Assembly: GCA_001942045.1 (NCBI GenBank)
Contig: MSTD01000002.1
Span: 62,001-126,000 of the forward strand
Direction of reading: 5' to 3'
Source: Mycolicibacterium porcinum
GTDB lineage: Bacteria; Actinomycetota; Actinomycetes; Mycobacteriales; Mycobacteriaceae
Length of the DNA: 64,000 nucleotides
Shown: one piece after another, positions 8,061-17,003 of the stretch
Layout of the letters: the number at the start of each line of letters is the position of its first letter
Position numbering within the stretch: position 1 is the first letter of the stretch
Translations under genes and position numbers: made by a program
The notes under the pieces: model-generated
What the model was told of the DNA's origin: nothing
Seen by the model: only the letters and a program-made list of their open reading frames with translations
Databases searched by the model: none

Positions 8061-8876
8061 TCAGTGTGTGTTCGCCACTGTCAGCAGGTACTCCCAGGGC
8101 ATTGAGGAGCCGTCGAGGAACCGGTCGCCCAGCGCGGCGATGTCGGCGTCCAGTGCCGCAACCCGGTCAGCGTCGGCGGCGATGGCCCGGTAGGCCGAGA
8201 TCGTCGGGCCGTAGTTGGCCTTGAAGTGGTCCCGGAAGGCCGCGCCGTCGGGGAACAACGTCACGTCGAGTTCTCGCCGCTCACAGGTCAACTCGCCCAC
8301 CCGGTCGCCCAGCAGGCCCCGCACGTAGTCCTCGTCGCCCCACCTCGGCGGCGGGGACACCCCGGCCGGCGGCGCGGGCACATAGGGCCTCATCGTGGCG
8401 AACAGTTGTCCGATGAAACCCTGTGGGGTCCAGGAGATCAGACCGATCCGGCCGCCCGGGCGAGTCACCCGCAGGAGTTCGTCGGCGGCCTGCTGATGGT
8501 GCGGGGCGAACATCACCCCGATACAGGACAGCACGACGTCGAAGGAGTCATCGTCGAATGGCAGCGCCTCGGCGTTGGCCTCGGCCCAGTCGATCGTGAC
8601 TCCGGCGTCCGCGCTGAGCCGGCGGCCCGCTTCGACCAGTTCCGGGCAAAGGTCGCTGGCGGCGACCTTCGCACCCGTCTTCGCGGCGGGGATGGCTGCG
8701 TTACCGGTGCCGGCCGCGACGTCCAACACGCGGTCACCGGGCCCGACGCCGCTGGCTTCGACCAGGACGGGGCCCAGTGGGCGCACGATGTCGGCGGCGA
8801 TCGCCGCGTAGTCACCCAGCGCCCACAACGCCCGGTGTTTGGCTTCGAGCTCGGTGTCAGTGATCATGGTGTTCAT
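8061..8876 (-). CDS. Class I SAM-dependent methyltransferase
   Basis: Methyltransferase of 271 residues. SAM motif I is VLDVAAGTGNAAIPAA (about residues 49-64), the acidic strand-2 end is ASDLCPE, and motif IV is DVVLSCIGVMF. The ATG at 8876 was chosen: the open frame extends upstream to 9047 but that part overlaps the divergent regulator and is not methyltransferase-like. The acceptor is unknown. It is divergent from the HxlR-type gene at 9007, and the 130-bp gap holds repeated elements, which suggests control by that regulator. Confidence 0.83.
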   Translation of the reverse strand: MNTMITDTELEAKHRALWALGDYAAIAADIVRPLGPVLVEASGVGPGDRVLDVAAGTGNAAIPAAKTGAKVAASDLCPELVEAGRRLSADAGVTIDWAEANAEALPFDDDSFDVVLSCIGVMFAPHHQQAADELLRVTRPGGRIGLISWTPQGFIGQLFATMRPYVPAPPAGVSPPPRWGDEDYVRGLLGDRVGELTCERRELDVTLFPDGAAFRDHFKANYGPTISAYRAIAADADRVAALDADIAALGDRFLDGSSMPWEYLLTVANTH

Positions 8877-8901
8877 CGTGATCTCACCCCGCGCAGCAAA
8901 T

Positions 8902-8945
8902 CCAGTACCAGATCTGTAGCGACCCCGGTTCTGAATCTGTACTGG
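8902..8945. promoter_or_regulatory. Candidate HxlR operator between divergent genes
   Basis: Imperfect inverted repeat: CCAGTACCAGAT (8902-8913) and ATCTGTACTGG (8935-8945). There is also a direct repeat ATCTGTA at 8912-8918 and 8935-8941, 23 bp apart. It lies between the methyltransferase start (8876) and the HxlR start (9007). Confidence 0.5.
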
Positions 8946-9006
8946 CTTCCGGGCCCCGACAGCGGTGTACTTATGACACCGCACTCTTCGGGGAGGTAGA
9001 CCGCCG

Positions 9007-9681
9007 ATGTCGACGTACGGCCAGTTCTGTCCCGTGGCGAAGGCCATGGAGTTGCTCGACGAACGCTGGACCTTGCTCGTGGTCCGGGAACTCCTCCGTG
9101 GCAGCGCTCACTTCAACGATCTCCGCCGTGGGGTACCGAAGATGTCGCCGGCCCTGCTGTCGAAGCGGCTGAAGTCGCTGACGCGCGCCGGGGTGATCGA
9201 ACGCTCCGAGATCGACGGGCGGACAAGCTATTCCCTGACACCGTGCGGGCAGGAACTCGCCGACGTGGTTGACGCGCTCGGTTCGTGGGGAGTGCGCTGG
9301 ATCGGCGAACTCGGCGAGCAGGATCTCGATCCGCACCTGCTGATGTGGGACATGCGCCGCACCATTCCCATCGCCGAGTGGCCGCGTTCACGTACCACGG
9401 TCGCGTTCATCCTCGACGGCGTCGAACCCAAGGCGTCGCGGTGGTGGCTGACGGTGAGCGACGGCGACGCCGACGTCTGCGATTTCGATCCCGGTTATGA
9501 GGTGGCCGGGACCGTGCAGACCGATCTGCGCACCCTGGTCGAGATCTGGCGTGGCGACGTCGGCTGGGCACGCGCCGTGCTCGACGGCAGTGTCGCGCTG
9601 TCGGGATCCGCGGACGTCCGCCGGGCCATCCCGAAATGGCTGGGCCAGAGCACGGCCGCGGCGATTCCCCGGCCGGCGTGA
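9007..9681 (+). CDS. HxlR family transcriptional regulator with C-terminal SCP2-like domain
   Basis: Regulator of 224 residues. The winged helix begins FCPVAKAMELLDERWTLLVV, the family hallmark with Cys at residue 8, and ends YSLTPCGQEL near residue 82. The C-terminal part (about 100-215) resembles the SCP2 sterol-carrier fold often joined to HxlR domains in actinobacteria and may bind a hydrophobic ligand. The ATG at 9007 matches the family start. It is divergent from the methyltransferase gene, its most likely target, and convergent with the poxB-like gene, with only 4 bp between stops. Confidence 0.85.
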   Translation: MSTYGQFCPVAKAMELLDERWTLLVVRELLRGSAHFNDLRRGVPKMSPALLSKRLKSLTRAGVIERSEIDGRTSYSLTPCGQELADVVDALGSWGVRWIGELGEQDLDPHLLMWDMRRTIPIAEWPRSRTTVAFILDGVEPKASRWWLTVSDGDADVCDFDPGYEVAGTVQTDLRTLVEIWRGDVGWARAVLDGSVALSGSADVRRAIPKWLGQSTAAAIPRPA

Positions 9682-9685
9682 GCCG

Positions 9686-11422
9686 TCAGTCCAGGATGCG
9701 GCGGGCGACGTTGGTGGTGACCAGATCCAAGAGTTCGTCGGCGCGGCCGGCCAGGATCGTGCGAATCGCGTAGAGCGAGAATCCCTTTGCCTGTTCGACG
9801 GTGATCGCCGGCGGTATCGACAGTTCCTGGCGCGCGGTGTGGACGTCGACGACAGCCGGCCCGTCGTGAGCGAAGGCGTCGGCCAGTGCCCGTTCCAACT
9901 CCCCCGGTTCAGTGACCCGGCGGCCGAATATGCCCATGGCCTGGGCCACCGCGGCGAAGTCCGGGTTCGTCAGGTCGGTGCCGAACGTGACGATGCCCGC
10001 GGCCTTCATCTCCAGCTCGACGAAGTTCAGCGACGAGTTGTTGAACACGATCAGCTTGACCGGCAGCTTGTTCTGGATCAGCGTCACCAGCTCGCCGAAG
10101 AGCATGGTGAGGCCGCCGTCACCGGCCAGGGCGACCACCTGCCGGCCGGGGAACGCGGTCTGCGCGCCGATCGCGTGCGGCAGCGCGTTGGCCATGGTGC
10201 CGTGGTTGAACGACCCGATCAGCCTGCGCCGCCCGTTCATGGTCAGGTATCGGGCCGCCCAGACCACCGGGGACCCTACGTCACAGGTGAACACCGCGTC
10301 GTCGGATGCGAGCCGGTTGGCAAGGGCGGCAACATATTCCGGTCGGATCGGGGTCTTGTCGCGATCGTTGACGGCCAGTGAGTCGAGCGTGGCGCGGGTC
10401 TTGCGGTAATGGCGCAACGACCGGTCGAGGTGGTCGCGGTTGCTCTTGGGCCGCAGCAGCGGCTGCAACGCGGCGAGGGTGTCGGCAACGCTGCCGCGCA
10501 GGCCCAGATCGATCGGCGTGCGGCGGCCGAGGTGACGACCACGGATGTCGACCTGGATGACGGTGGCACCCTCCGGATAGAACTGCTGATAAGGAAAGTC
10601 GGTGCCCAGCATCAGCAGGGTGTCGGCTTCTTTGATGGCCTTGTAGCCCGAAGCGAAGCCGAGCAGTCCGGTCATGCCGACGTCGAACGGGTTGTCGTAC
10701 TCGATGAATTCCTTTCCGCGCAGCGCATGAACGATCGGCGCCTGCAGGGTCGACGCCAATTCGATCAGGGCGTCGTGGGCACCGGCCACGCCGGCGCCGC
10801 CGAGGATGGTGACCCGCTCGGCCGCGTTGAGGATGTCGGCGGCGCGGCGCACCGATTCGTCGTCAGGGCGCACGATCGATCGGGTGGGCCGCACCGGACG
10901 CGTGGTCCATCCGGTCTCCCCCGCGCGCTGCAGGAAGATCTCGCCGGGGATGACGACGACGGCGACACCGTTTTCCTCGACGGCCGCGCGCATCGCCATT
11001 TCCAGGATGCGTGGCGCCAGCTCGGGGGTACTGACCAGTTCGCAGTACACACTGCACTCGCGGAAGAGGTCCTGCGGATGGGTTTCCTGGAAGTAGTCTG
11101 ACCCGATCTCGGTGCGCGGGATATGGGCCGCGATCGCCAGCACGGGCACACGGCTGCGCTGCGCGTCGAACAGTCCGTTGATCAGGTGCAGATTGCCCGG
11201 GCCGCAGCTGCCCGCACACACGGCCAATTGACCGGTCAGCGCCGCGTCGGCGGCTGCGGCGAACGCAGCGGTCTCCTCATGCCGGACGTGCTGCCAGGTG
11301 ATCTCGCCGTTGCGCCGGATGGCGTCGGTGAAGCCGTTGAGGCTGTCGCCGGGAAGGCCGTAGACCCGCCGCACCCCGCTCAGTGTCAGTGCGGAGATGA
11401 CTTGGTCTGCAATGGTCGCCAT
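9686..11422 (-). CDS. Thiamine-diphosphate pyruvate dehydrogenase/oxidase (PoxB-like)
   Basis: ThDP enzyme of 578 residues with the three-domain acetolactate-synthase/PoxB fold. The N-terminal PYR domain has GLPGDSLNGFTDA and the catalytic Glu region HEETAAFAAAADA. The central domain binds FAD or nucleotide. The PP domain has the GDG...NN metal-ThDP motif, GDGGLTMLFGELV to VFNNSSLNF. The likely reaction is pyruvate to acetate and CO2 with quinone as acceptor, at the membrane surface; a related decarboxylase cannot be excluded. GTG (11425) and ATG (11422) are adjacent; the GGGGAGG site fits the ATG better. Upstream lies the terminator hairpin of the SDR gene, so this gene probably has its own promoter. 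Confidence 0.82.
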   Translation of the reverse strand: MATIADQVISALTLSGVRRVYGLPGDSLNGFTDAIRRNGEITWQHVRHEETAAFAAAADAALTGQLAVCAGSCGPGNLHLINGLFDAQRSRVPVLAIAAHIPRTEIGSDYFQETHPQDLFRECSVYCELVSTPELAPRILEMAMRAAVEENGVAVVVIPGEIFLQRAGETGWTTRPVRPTRSIVRPDDESVRRAADILNAAERVTILGGAGVAGAHDALIELASTLQAPIVHALRGKEFIEYDNPFDVGMTGLLGFASGYKAIKEADTLLMLGTDFPYQQFYPEGATVIQVDIRGRHLGRRTPIDLGLRGSVADTLAALQPLLRPKSNRDHLDRSLRHYRKTRATLDSLAVNDRDKTPIRPEYVAALANRLASDDAVFTCDVGSPVVWAARYLTMNGRRRLIGSFNHGTMANALPHAIGAQTAFPGRQVVALAGDGGLTMLFGELVTLIQNKLPVKLIVFNNSSLNFVELEMKAAGIVTFGTDLTNPDFAAVAQAMGIFGRRVTEPGELERALADAFAHDGPAVVDVHTARQELSIPPAITVEQAKGFSLYAIRTILAGRADELLDLVTTNVARRILD

Positions 11423-11440
11423 CACGCCTCCCCGGTGTGC

Positions 11441-11489
11441 GATTTCGGGGTGATCGGCGGCGGCCGGCGCCGCTGATCACCCCGAAATC
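11441..11489 (-). terminator. Hairpin downstream of the SDR gene
   Basis: Perfect 15-bp arms GATTTCGGGGTGATC (11441-11455) and its complement (11475-11489) with a 19-base GC-rich loop. It starts 4 bp past the stop of the minus-strand SDR at 11493 and separates that gene from the poxB-like gene. Confidence 0.6.
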
Positions 11490-11492
11490 ACT

Positions 11493-12260
11493 CTACTTGG
11501 GGGCGAATCGCTGACCGGCGTCCAACCGCAGGCACTGGCCGTTGAGCATGGCGTTCTCGGCGATCGCCACGGCGAGCTTGGCGTACTCCTCGGGCTTGCC
11601 CAGACGCTTGGGGAACGCAGCGTCCTTGGTGAGCACCGCGGCGAACTCGTCGGGGATGCCCTCGGTCAAACCGGTAGCGAACAGGCTCGGCGCGATAGCC
11701 AGGACCCGGATGCCCAGGCTGCCGAGGTCGCGCGCCATGGTCAGGCACATGCCGGCGATGGCGGCCTTCGAGGCGGTGTAGGCGACCTGACCGATCTGCC
11801 CCTCGAACGCGGCGATGGACGCGGTGTTGATGATGACGCCGCGCTCCTCGGCCTCGGCATCGACCGGCTCGTTCTTGCTCATGTGCCAGGCCGCCAGGCG
11901 ACTGATGTTGAACGTGCCGATCAGGTTGAGATCGATGGTGGAGCGGAACGAGTCCAGGCTGTGCGGCCCGTCCTTCTTGATCGTGCGCTCGCCGATGCCG
12001 CCGCCTGCGGTGGTGACGATGATGTGCAGGCCACCCAAGGACGCGACAGCTTCTTCCAGCACCTTCTCGGTGCCGTCGAAGTCGGTGACGTCGACGGCGA
12101 AGAACGAGCCGCCGATCGCGTCGGCCACTTCCTGGCCCTTGGACTGCGGTCGGTCCAGCACTGCCACGCTGGCGCCGCGCTTGGCCAATGCCTCGGCGGT
12201 GGCGCGGCCGAAGCCCGACGCGCCGCCGACGACGATAGCCTTCTTGCCTTCGATCTCCAT
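11493..12260 (-). CDS. Short-chain dehydrogenase, 3-hydroxyacyl-CoA dehydrogenase type II-like
   Basis: SDR of 255 residues. The cofactor site VVGGASGFGRATAEAL lies at about residues 10-25, and Asp at the end of strand 2 (AVLDRPQ) suggests NAD. The catalytic Ser is in NTASIAAF and Tyr/Lys in YTASKAA. The insertion GGGIGERTIKKDGPHSLDSF resembles the 17-beta-HSD10/HADH2 group, which oxidises 3-hydroxyacyl-CoA or hydroxysteroids. The ATG at 12260 follows AAAGGGAGCTAG. It ends just before a strong hairpin at 11441-11489, so it is likely monocistronic. Confidence 0.82.
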   Translation of the reverse strand: MEIEGKKAIVVGGASGFGRATAEALAKRGASVAVLDRPQSKGQEVADAIGGSFFAVDVTDFDGTEKVLEEAVASLGGLHIIVTTAGGGIGERTIKKDGPHSLDSFRSTIDLNLIGTFNISRLAAWHMSKNEPVDAEAEERGVIINTASIAAFEGQIGQVAYTASKAAIAGMCLTMARDLGSLGIRVLAIAPSLFATGLTEGIPDEFAAVLTKDAAFPKRLGKPEEYAKLAVAIAENAMLNGQCLRLDAGQRFAPK

Positions 12261-12420
12261 CTAGCTCCCTTTCCAAAAATGACCGAAATCGTAAAGCAAC
12301 CTATCTCATCGAGCCTTCCCGTAAGCCTTTCGGGTTCGATGTGCTGGTCCCCTGGGCCACCCTTTGCACCGCGACGGTGCGTGTTTGTCCCCCGACACGC
12401 CGGATTCTGTCGACACGCAG

Positions 12421-12447
12421 CGCACGCTCGTCGTCGACGAACGTGCG
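12421..12447. promoter_or_regulatory. 27-bp near-perfect palindrome
   Basis: Inverted repeat centred at 12434, arms CGCACGCTCGTCG and CGACGAACGTGCG (one mismatch, T at the centre). It lies in the 232-bp gap between the divergent SDR (12260) and YqeY-like (12493) genes. It could be an operator or an RNA hairpin. The rest of the gap shows only a small hairpin, GCACCG-CGA-CGGTGC, near 12366-12381. Confidence 0.4.
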
Positions 12448-12492
12448 TAAATCCCTCGACGCCGCCACTGAGACCGAATAGGTTCGCCTGCC

Positions 12493-12873
12493 ATGACCCC
12501 TGCCCAGCATTGGCGCGACCGACTGCGCGCGTCCCTGCTGGCGGCGCGTAAGTCCCGCGACACCGTCAGCGTCACCGCCATCCGATCGGCGCTCAGTGCC
12601 ATCGACAACGCGGAAACTCCCCACGCCGACCAGACCGATACCCGCATCGGCGGAGCGATCGCCGGGGCCGTGTCGGGGGTGGGCTCGACCGAGGTCGCCC
12701 GCCGGGTACTGAGCGATGCCGAGATTCGCGCTCTCGTGCAGGCCGAGATCGACGAACGGCTCACGGCGGCAGACGAATACATCGCGAACGGACACCACGA
12801 CCGGGCCGCCGACCTGCAATCGCAGGCCGCCGTCCTGACCCAACTCCTCCGCCAAACGCCGGAGGGTGTCTGA
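12493..12873 (+). CDS. GatB/YqeY domain-containing protein
   Basis: Small protein of 126 residues resembling YqeY, the helical domain related to the tail of GatB, the amidotransferase acting on misacylated tRNA. The pattern LRASLLAARKSRDTVSVTAIRSAL followed by a middle segment and LSDAEIRALVQAEIDERLTAADEY fits YqeY in order, though it is slightly shorter than the usual 145-150 residues. The role of stand-alone YqeY is not established. ATG at 12493. It sits 21 bp before ligB, possibly in one transcript. Confidence 0.7.
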   Translation: MTPAQHWRDRLRASLLAARKSRDTVSVTAIRSALSAIDNAETPHADQTDTRIGGAIAGAVSGVGSTEVARRVLSDAEIRALVQAEIDERLTAADEYIANGHHDRAADLQSQAAVLTQLLRQTPEGV

Positions 12874-12894
12874 CCGCCGTGGCACGCTGAGGAC

Positions 12895-14418
12895 GTGTTG
12901 CTCGCCGACGTCGCTGCCGCATCTTCCGATATCGCCGGGGCCTCGGCGCGGTTGGCCAAGATCGACCGGATCGCCACCCTGCTGGCCGCGACTGCGGAGG
13001 ACGGCGACGCCCGCTGCGTGGCGGTGACGGTGTCGTGGCTGTCCGGCGAGTTGCCGCAACGTCAGATCGGCGTGGGGTGGGCGGCGTTGCGTGCACTGCC
13101 GGCACCGGCCGAGGGTCCCACGTTGACCATCACCGGCGTCGACGCCGCATTCACCGAGATCAAGGGAATCGCAGGCAAGGGGTCGCAGGCACTGCGCGCC
13201 GATGCGGTACGCAGCCTGTTCGCCGCGGCGACCGGCGCCGAGCAGACATTCCTGCGGCGCCTGCTGGGCGGTGAACTCCGCCAGGGCGCTCTGGCCGGGG
13301 TGATGGCCGACGCGGTGGCCAAGGCATCCGATATTCCCGCGGCCGACGTCCGGCGTGCGGCGATGCTCGCCGGCGATCTGCCCGCGGTCGCCGCCGCGGC
13401 GCTGATCGGTGGCCGATCCGCCCTGGCCGAGTTCCAGCTGCAGGTCGGGCGCCCGGTCGGGCCGATGCTCGCGCAGACCGCGACGGATGTGGCCGACGCA
13501 CTCGAACGGCTCGGCGGTACAGCGATTCTGGAGGCCAAGCTGGACGGCGCCCGCGTGCAGATCCATCGCAAGGGAACGGAGGTGTCGGTGTACACGCGCA
13601 GCCTCGACGACGTCACCCACCGGTTGCCCGAGGTGGTGGAAGCGACGCTGGCGTTGTCCGCCACCGAGCTGATCGCAGACGCCGAGGCCATTGCCCTGCG
13701 ACCCGATGGACGCCCACATCCCTTTCAAGTCACTGCCGCCCGGTTCGGCCGCAAGACGCCGCACGATCTGGAACCGCTCTCGGTCTTCATCTTCGACCTG
13801 CTGCACATCGACGGCCGGGATCTGCTCGACCTGCCCACCGAACAGCGGATGGCGTCGCTGGACGCGCTGGTTCCGCAAGACCGGCGCGTCGACCGCATCG
13901 TCACGGCCGACGCCGACGTGGCACGACAGTTCCTGGACCGCACCCTGGCGGCCGGCCATGAGGGCGTGATGGCCAAATCGCCGACGGCGCCCTACGAGGC
14001 CGGTCGCCGCGGTGCCGGCTGGCTCAAGGTCAAACCCGTGCACACCCTGGACCTGGTAGTGCTGGCCGTCGAACGCGGGTCGGGGCGGCGCACCGGCAAG
14101 CTGTCCAACATCCACCTGGGGGCCCGGGACCCGGACACCGGCGGATACGTGATGCTGGGTAAGACATTCAAGGGCATGACCGACGCGATGCTGGCGTGGC
14201 AGACCGAGCGCTTCACCCAACTGCAGGTCGACGACAACGGCTGGGTGGTGACGGTCCGTCCAGAGCAGGTCGTGGAGATCGCCTTCGACGGCGTCCAGCG
14301 GTCGAGCCGTTATCCGGGTGGGGTTGCCCTGCGTTTCGCGCGGGTGCTGCGGTACCGGGACGACAAGACCCCGGATCAGGCAGACACGATCGACGCGGTG
14401 CGCGCCTACCTCACCTGA
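12895..14418 (+). CDS. ligB: ATP-dependent DNA ligase LigB
   Basis: ATP-dependent DNA ligase of 507 residues. It has an N-terminal DNA-binding domain (about 1-200) and an adenylation domain with the nucleotidyl Lys in [12 protein letters not shown] (about residues 213-224). Later nucleotidyltransferase motifs include [23 protein letters not shown] and GWLKVKP, followed by the OB-fold. Length and order match M. tuberculosis LigB (Rv3062). The start is GTG at 12895. LigB is dispensable in mycobacteria and distinct from the NAD-dependent LigA. It is followed by cstA as in M. tuberculosis. Confidence 0.92.
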   Translation: MLLADVAAASSDIAGASARLAKIDRIATLLAATAEDGDARCVAVTVSWLSGELPQRQIGVGWAALRALPAPAEGPTLTITGVDAAFTEIKGIAGKGSQALRADAVRSLFAAATGAEQTFLRRLLGGELRQGALAGVMADAVAKASDIPAADVRRAAMLAGDLPAVAAAALIGGRSALAEFQLQVGRPVGPMLAQTATDVADALERLGGTAILEAKLDGARVQIHRKGTEVSVYTRSLDDVTHRLPEVVEATLALSATELIADAEAIALRPDGRPHPFQVTAARFGRKTPHDLEPLSVFIFDLLHIDGRDLLDLPTEQRMASLDALVPQDRRVDRIVTADADVARQFLDRTLAAGHEGVMAKSPTAPYEAGRRGAGWLKVKPVHTLDLVVLAVERGSGRRTGKLSNIHLGARDPDTGGYVMLGKTFKGMTDAMLAWQTERFTQLQVDDNGWVVTVRPEQVVEIAFDGVQRSSRYPGGVALRFARVLRYRDDKTPDQADTIDAVRAYLT

Positions 14419-14531
14419 CCTGCGCCCGGATTCCCGGCTACGGTTCGGAAACCGGGATTCGATGCCACACGCTTTGGCTCGATGAAAAGATCATCACGAC
14501 GCGTATGACACAGGGCGAGCGAGGAGAGACC

Positions 14532-16838
14532 GTGGCAACACCGGACGCCCCACCGGCGGACCGCATCGAGGAGCACGACGGCGACGTCACCTATATCCGC
14601 ACCGACAAAGACCTTCCGCCGGTGGCGATCATCGACCGCTCTCCGATCACCGCCAAGCACAAGGCGATCTTCGCGATCGTCGCGGTGCTGGGCGCGGTGG
14701 CCTGGGCGGTGATCGCCTTCTTCCGCGGGGAGACCGTCAACGCGGTCTGGTTCGTGATCGCCGCGATCTGCACTTACGTGATCGGCTTCCGGTTCTACGC
14801 CCGGCTGATCGAGATGAAGATCGTCCGGCCCCGTGACGACAATGCCACTCCGGCAGAGCTTTTCGACAACGGCACGGATTACATGCCGACGGACCGGCGG
14901 GTGCTGTTCGGTCACCACTTCGCCGCGATCGCCGGCGCGGGTCCGCTGGTCGGCCCGGTGCTGGCCATGCAGATGGGTTATCTGCCCGGCACGATCTGGA
15001 TCATCGTCGGCGCCGTCGTGGCCGGCTGCGTTCAGGACTACCTGGTGCTGTCCATCTCGGTGCGCCGCCGCGGCCGTTCGCTGGGACAGATGGCACGCGA
15101 CGAGCTCGGCGTGGTCGGTGGCGTGGCGGCGATCGTCGGCGTGCTGGTCATCATGGTGATCCTGCTGGCGGTGCTGGCCCTGGTGGTGGTCAATGCGCTG
15201 GCCGAAAGCCCGTGGGGCGTCTTCTCGATCGCCATGACGATCCCGATCGCCATCTTCATGGGCCTGTATCTGCGCTTCTTCCGCCCCGGCCGGGTCTCGG
15301 AGGTCTCGCTCATCGGTGTCGTACTGCTGCTGCTCGCGGTGATCTCCGGCGGCTGGGTGGCCGAAACCTCCTGGGGTGCTGACTGGTTCACGCTCTCGAA
15401 GGTCACCTTGTCGTGGTGCATCATCATCTACGGTTTGGCCGCGTCGGTGCTTCCGGTGTGGTTCCTGCTGGCCCCGCGCGACTACCTGTCGACGTTCATG
15501 AAGGTCGGCACCATCGCGCTGCTGGCCGTCGGCATCCTGATTGCCCGCCCGGTGATGCAGGCGCCCGCGATCTCGCAGTTCGCCACCAGCGGCACCGGCC
15601 CGGTGTTCGCCGGCTCGTTGTTCCCCTTCCTGTTCATCACCATCGCCTGCGGCGCGCTGTCGGGGTTTCACTCGCTGATCTCCTCGGGCACCACACCCAA
15701 GCTGCTGGAGAAGGAAAGCCAGATGCGGTTGATCGGCTACGGCGGCATGCTCACCGAGTCGTTCGTCGCGATCATGGCCCTGATCACCGCGGCGATCCTG
15801 AACCAGCACCTGTACTTCGCGATCAACGCGCCGACGGCACAAACCGGCACCACCGCGCAGACCGCCGCCGACTACGTCAACGGCCTGGGCCTGTCCGGGC
15901 AGCCGATCACGGCCCAGGAGATCACCGAGGCCGCCGAAGGCGTCGGCGAACACTCGATCGTGTCGCGCACCGGCGGTGCACCCACCCTGGCGTTCGGCAT
16001 GTCCGAGGTGCTGCACCAGGTCTTCGGCGGGGCGAGCCTCAAGGCGTTCTGGTACCACTTCGCGATCATGTTCGAGGCGCTGTTCATCCTGACCACGGTC
16101 GATGCGGGTACCCGCGTCGCGCGGTTCATGCTGTCCGACGGCCTGGGCAATCTCGGCGGGCCGTTGAAGAAGCTGCGCAACCCCAGCTGGCGGGCGGGCG
16201 CCTGGGCCTGCAGCGTCATCGTCGTCGCCGCATGGGGTTCGATCCTGCTGATGGGCGTCACCGACCCGCTGGGCGGCATCAACACGTTGTTCCCGCTGTT
16301 CGGCATCGCCAATCAGCTGCTGGCGGCGATCGCGCTCACGGTGGTCACCGTCGTGGTGATCAAGCGAGGCTTGGTGAAGTGGGCCTGGATTCCAGGGATT
16401 CCGCTGCTGTGGGATCTGACGGTGACGATGACGGCGTCGTGGCAGAAAATCTTCTCCGCCGACCCGAAAGTCGGTTACTGGAAGCAACATTCGCAGTACG
16501 TCGCAGCTCAGGAGGCCGGCAAGTCCACCTTCGGCGCGGCGAAGAACCCGGATCAGATCGACGCGGTCATTCGCAACACGTTCATCCAGGGCACCCTGTC
16601 GGTGGTGTTCGCGGTGCTGGTGCTGATCGTGTTCATCGCGGGCGTGGTGATGGCCCTGCAGGCGCTGCGCGGCGCCGGACGGCCGTTGGCGGTAGACGAG
16701 GAAGTGCCGTCACGCATCTTCGCCCCGTCCGGTCTGATTCCCACCTCGGTCGAGAAGGAGGTGCAGAAGCAGTGGGACGCCTTGCCCGGAGCACACGCCA
16801 GGCCGCACGCCACATCGGGTGGTACTGGTCAACATTGA
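14532..16838 (+). CDS. cstA: Carbon starvation protein CstA (pyruvate/peptide transporter family)
   Basis: Polytopic membrane transporter of 768 residues. After a cytoplasmic N-terminus of about 50 residues, many membrane segments follow, with the family signatures GPLVGPVLAMQMGYLPGTIW and GHHFAAIAGAGP. CstA-family proteins take up pyruvate, and peptide uptake has been proposed for some. The start is placed at GTG 14532 because GAGGAGAG lies 4-5 bases upstream; an ATG at 14505 is the alternative, and the open frame back to 14196 overlaps ligB and is spurious. The gene overlaps the downstream ybdD-like gene by 67 bp. Confidence 0.9.
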   Translation: MATPDAPPADRIEEHDGDVTYIRTDKDLPPVAIIDRSPITAKHKAIFAIVAVLGAVAWAVIAFFRGETVNAVWFVIAAICTYVIGFRFYARLIEMKIVRPRDDNATPAELFDNGTDYMPTDRRVLFGHHFAAIAGAGPLVGPVLAMQMGYLPGTIWIIVGAVVAGCVQDYLVLSISVRRRGRSLGQMARDELGVVGGVAAIVGVLVIMVILLAVLALVVVNALAESPWGVFSIAMTIPIAIFMGLYLRFFRPGRVSEVSLIGVVLLLLAVISGGWVAETSWGADWFTLSKVTLSWCIIIYGLAASVLPVWFLLAPRDYLSTFMKVGTIALLAVGILIARPVMQAPAISQFATSGTGPVFAGSLFPFLFITIACGALSGFHSLISSGTTPKLLEKESQMRLIGYGGMLTESFVAIMALITAAILNQHLYFAINAPTAQTGTTAQTAADYVNGLGLSGQPITAQEITEAAEGVGEHSIVSRTGGAPTLAFGMSEVLHQVFGGASLKAFWYHFAIMFEALFILTTVDAGTRVARFMLSDGLGNLGGPLKKLRNPSWRAGAWACSVIVVAAWGSILLMGVTDPLGGINTLFPLFGIANQLLAAIALTVVTVVVIKRGLVKWAWIPGIPLLWDLTVTMTASWQKIFSADPKVGYWKQHSQYVAAQEAGKSTFGAAKNPDQIDAVIRNTFIQGTLSVVFAVLVLIVFIAGVVMALQALRGAGRPLAVDEEVPSRIFAPSGLIPTSVEKEVQKQWDALPGAHARPHATSGGTGQH

Positions 16839-16975
16839 TGGGCGACAACCACTATCGGCGCTACGTCGCTCACCGGGAACGCACCCATCCCGGTGAGCCG
16901 GTGCTGTCCGAGCGGGATTACTGGAAGATGCGGCACCGCAATACGGAGGCCAATCCAGGGGCACGCTGCTGCTGA
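16772..16975 (+). CDS. YbdD/YjiX family small protein (CstA partner)
   Basis: Protein of 67 residues that ends GARCC and carries GDNHYRRYVAHRERTHP and LSERDYW, the pattern of YbdD/YjiX (DUF466) proteins encoded behind CstA-type transporters and reported to be needed for their pyruvate uptake. The GTG at 16772 is chosen because AAGGAGG (16755-16761) lies 10 bases upstream. That start lies inside the cstA coding sequence, giving a 67-bp overlap in another frame and suggesting translational coupling. An ATG at 16838 would lose the conserved N-terminal Arg-rich helix. Confidence 0.8.
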   Translation: MGRLARSTRQAARHIGWYWSTLMGDNHYRRYVAHRERTHPGEPVLSERDYWKMRHRNTEANPGARCC

Positions 16976-17003
16976 CCGTTCGCGCGAGAAAGGCCGGACA
17001 CCT

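Noticed and set aside
12301..14220. 639-codon minus-strand frame opposite ligB
   Set aside because: The ligB frame has complete ligase motifs; the antisense frame has none.
14419..14531. Terminator between ligB and cstA
   Set aside because: Only a weak CCCGG/CCGGG hairpin is present, not enough to call.
14406..16490. Long minus-strand open frame (694 codons) opposite cstA
   Set aside because: It mirrors cstA codon by codon, with a His/Asp/Arg-rich composition typical of antisense frames in GC-rich DNA, and has no recognisable domain.
15413..16771. Long plus-strand frame overlapping cstA before the ybdD-like gene
   Set aside because: Only the last 67 codons from 16772 have family-like sequence and a ribosome site; the earlier part is an out-of-frame shadow of cstA.
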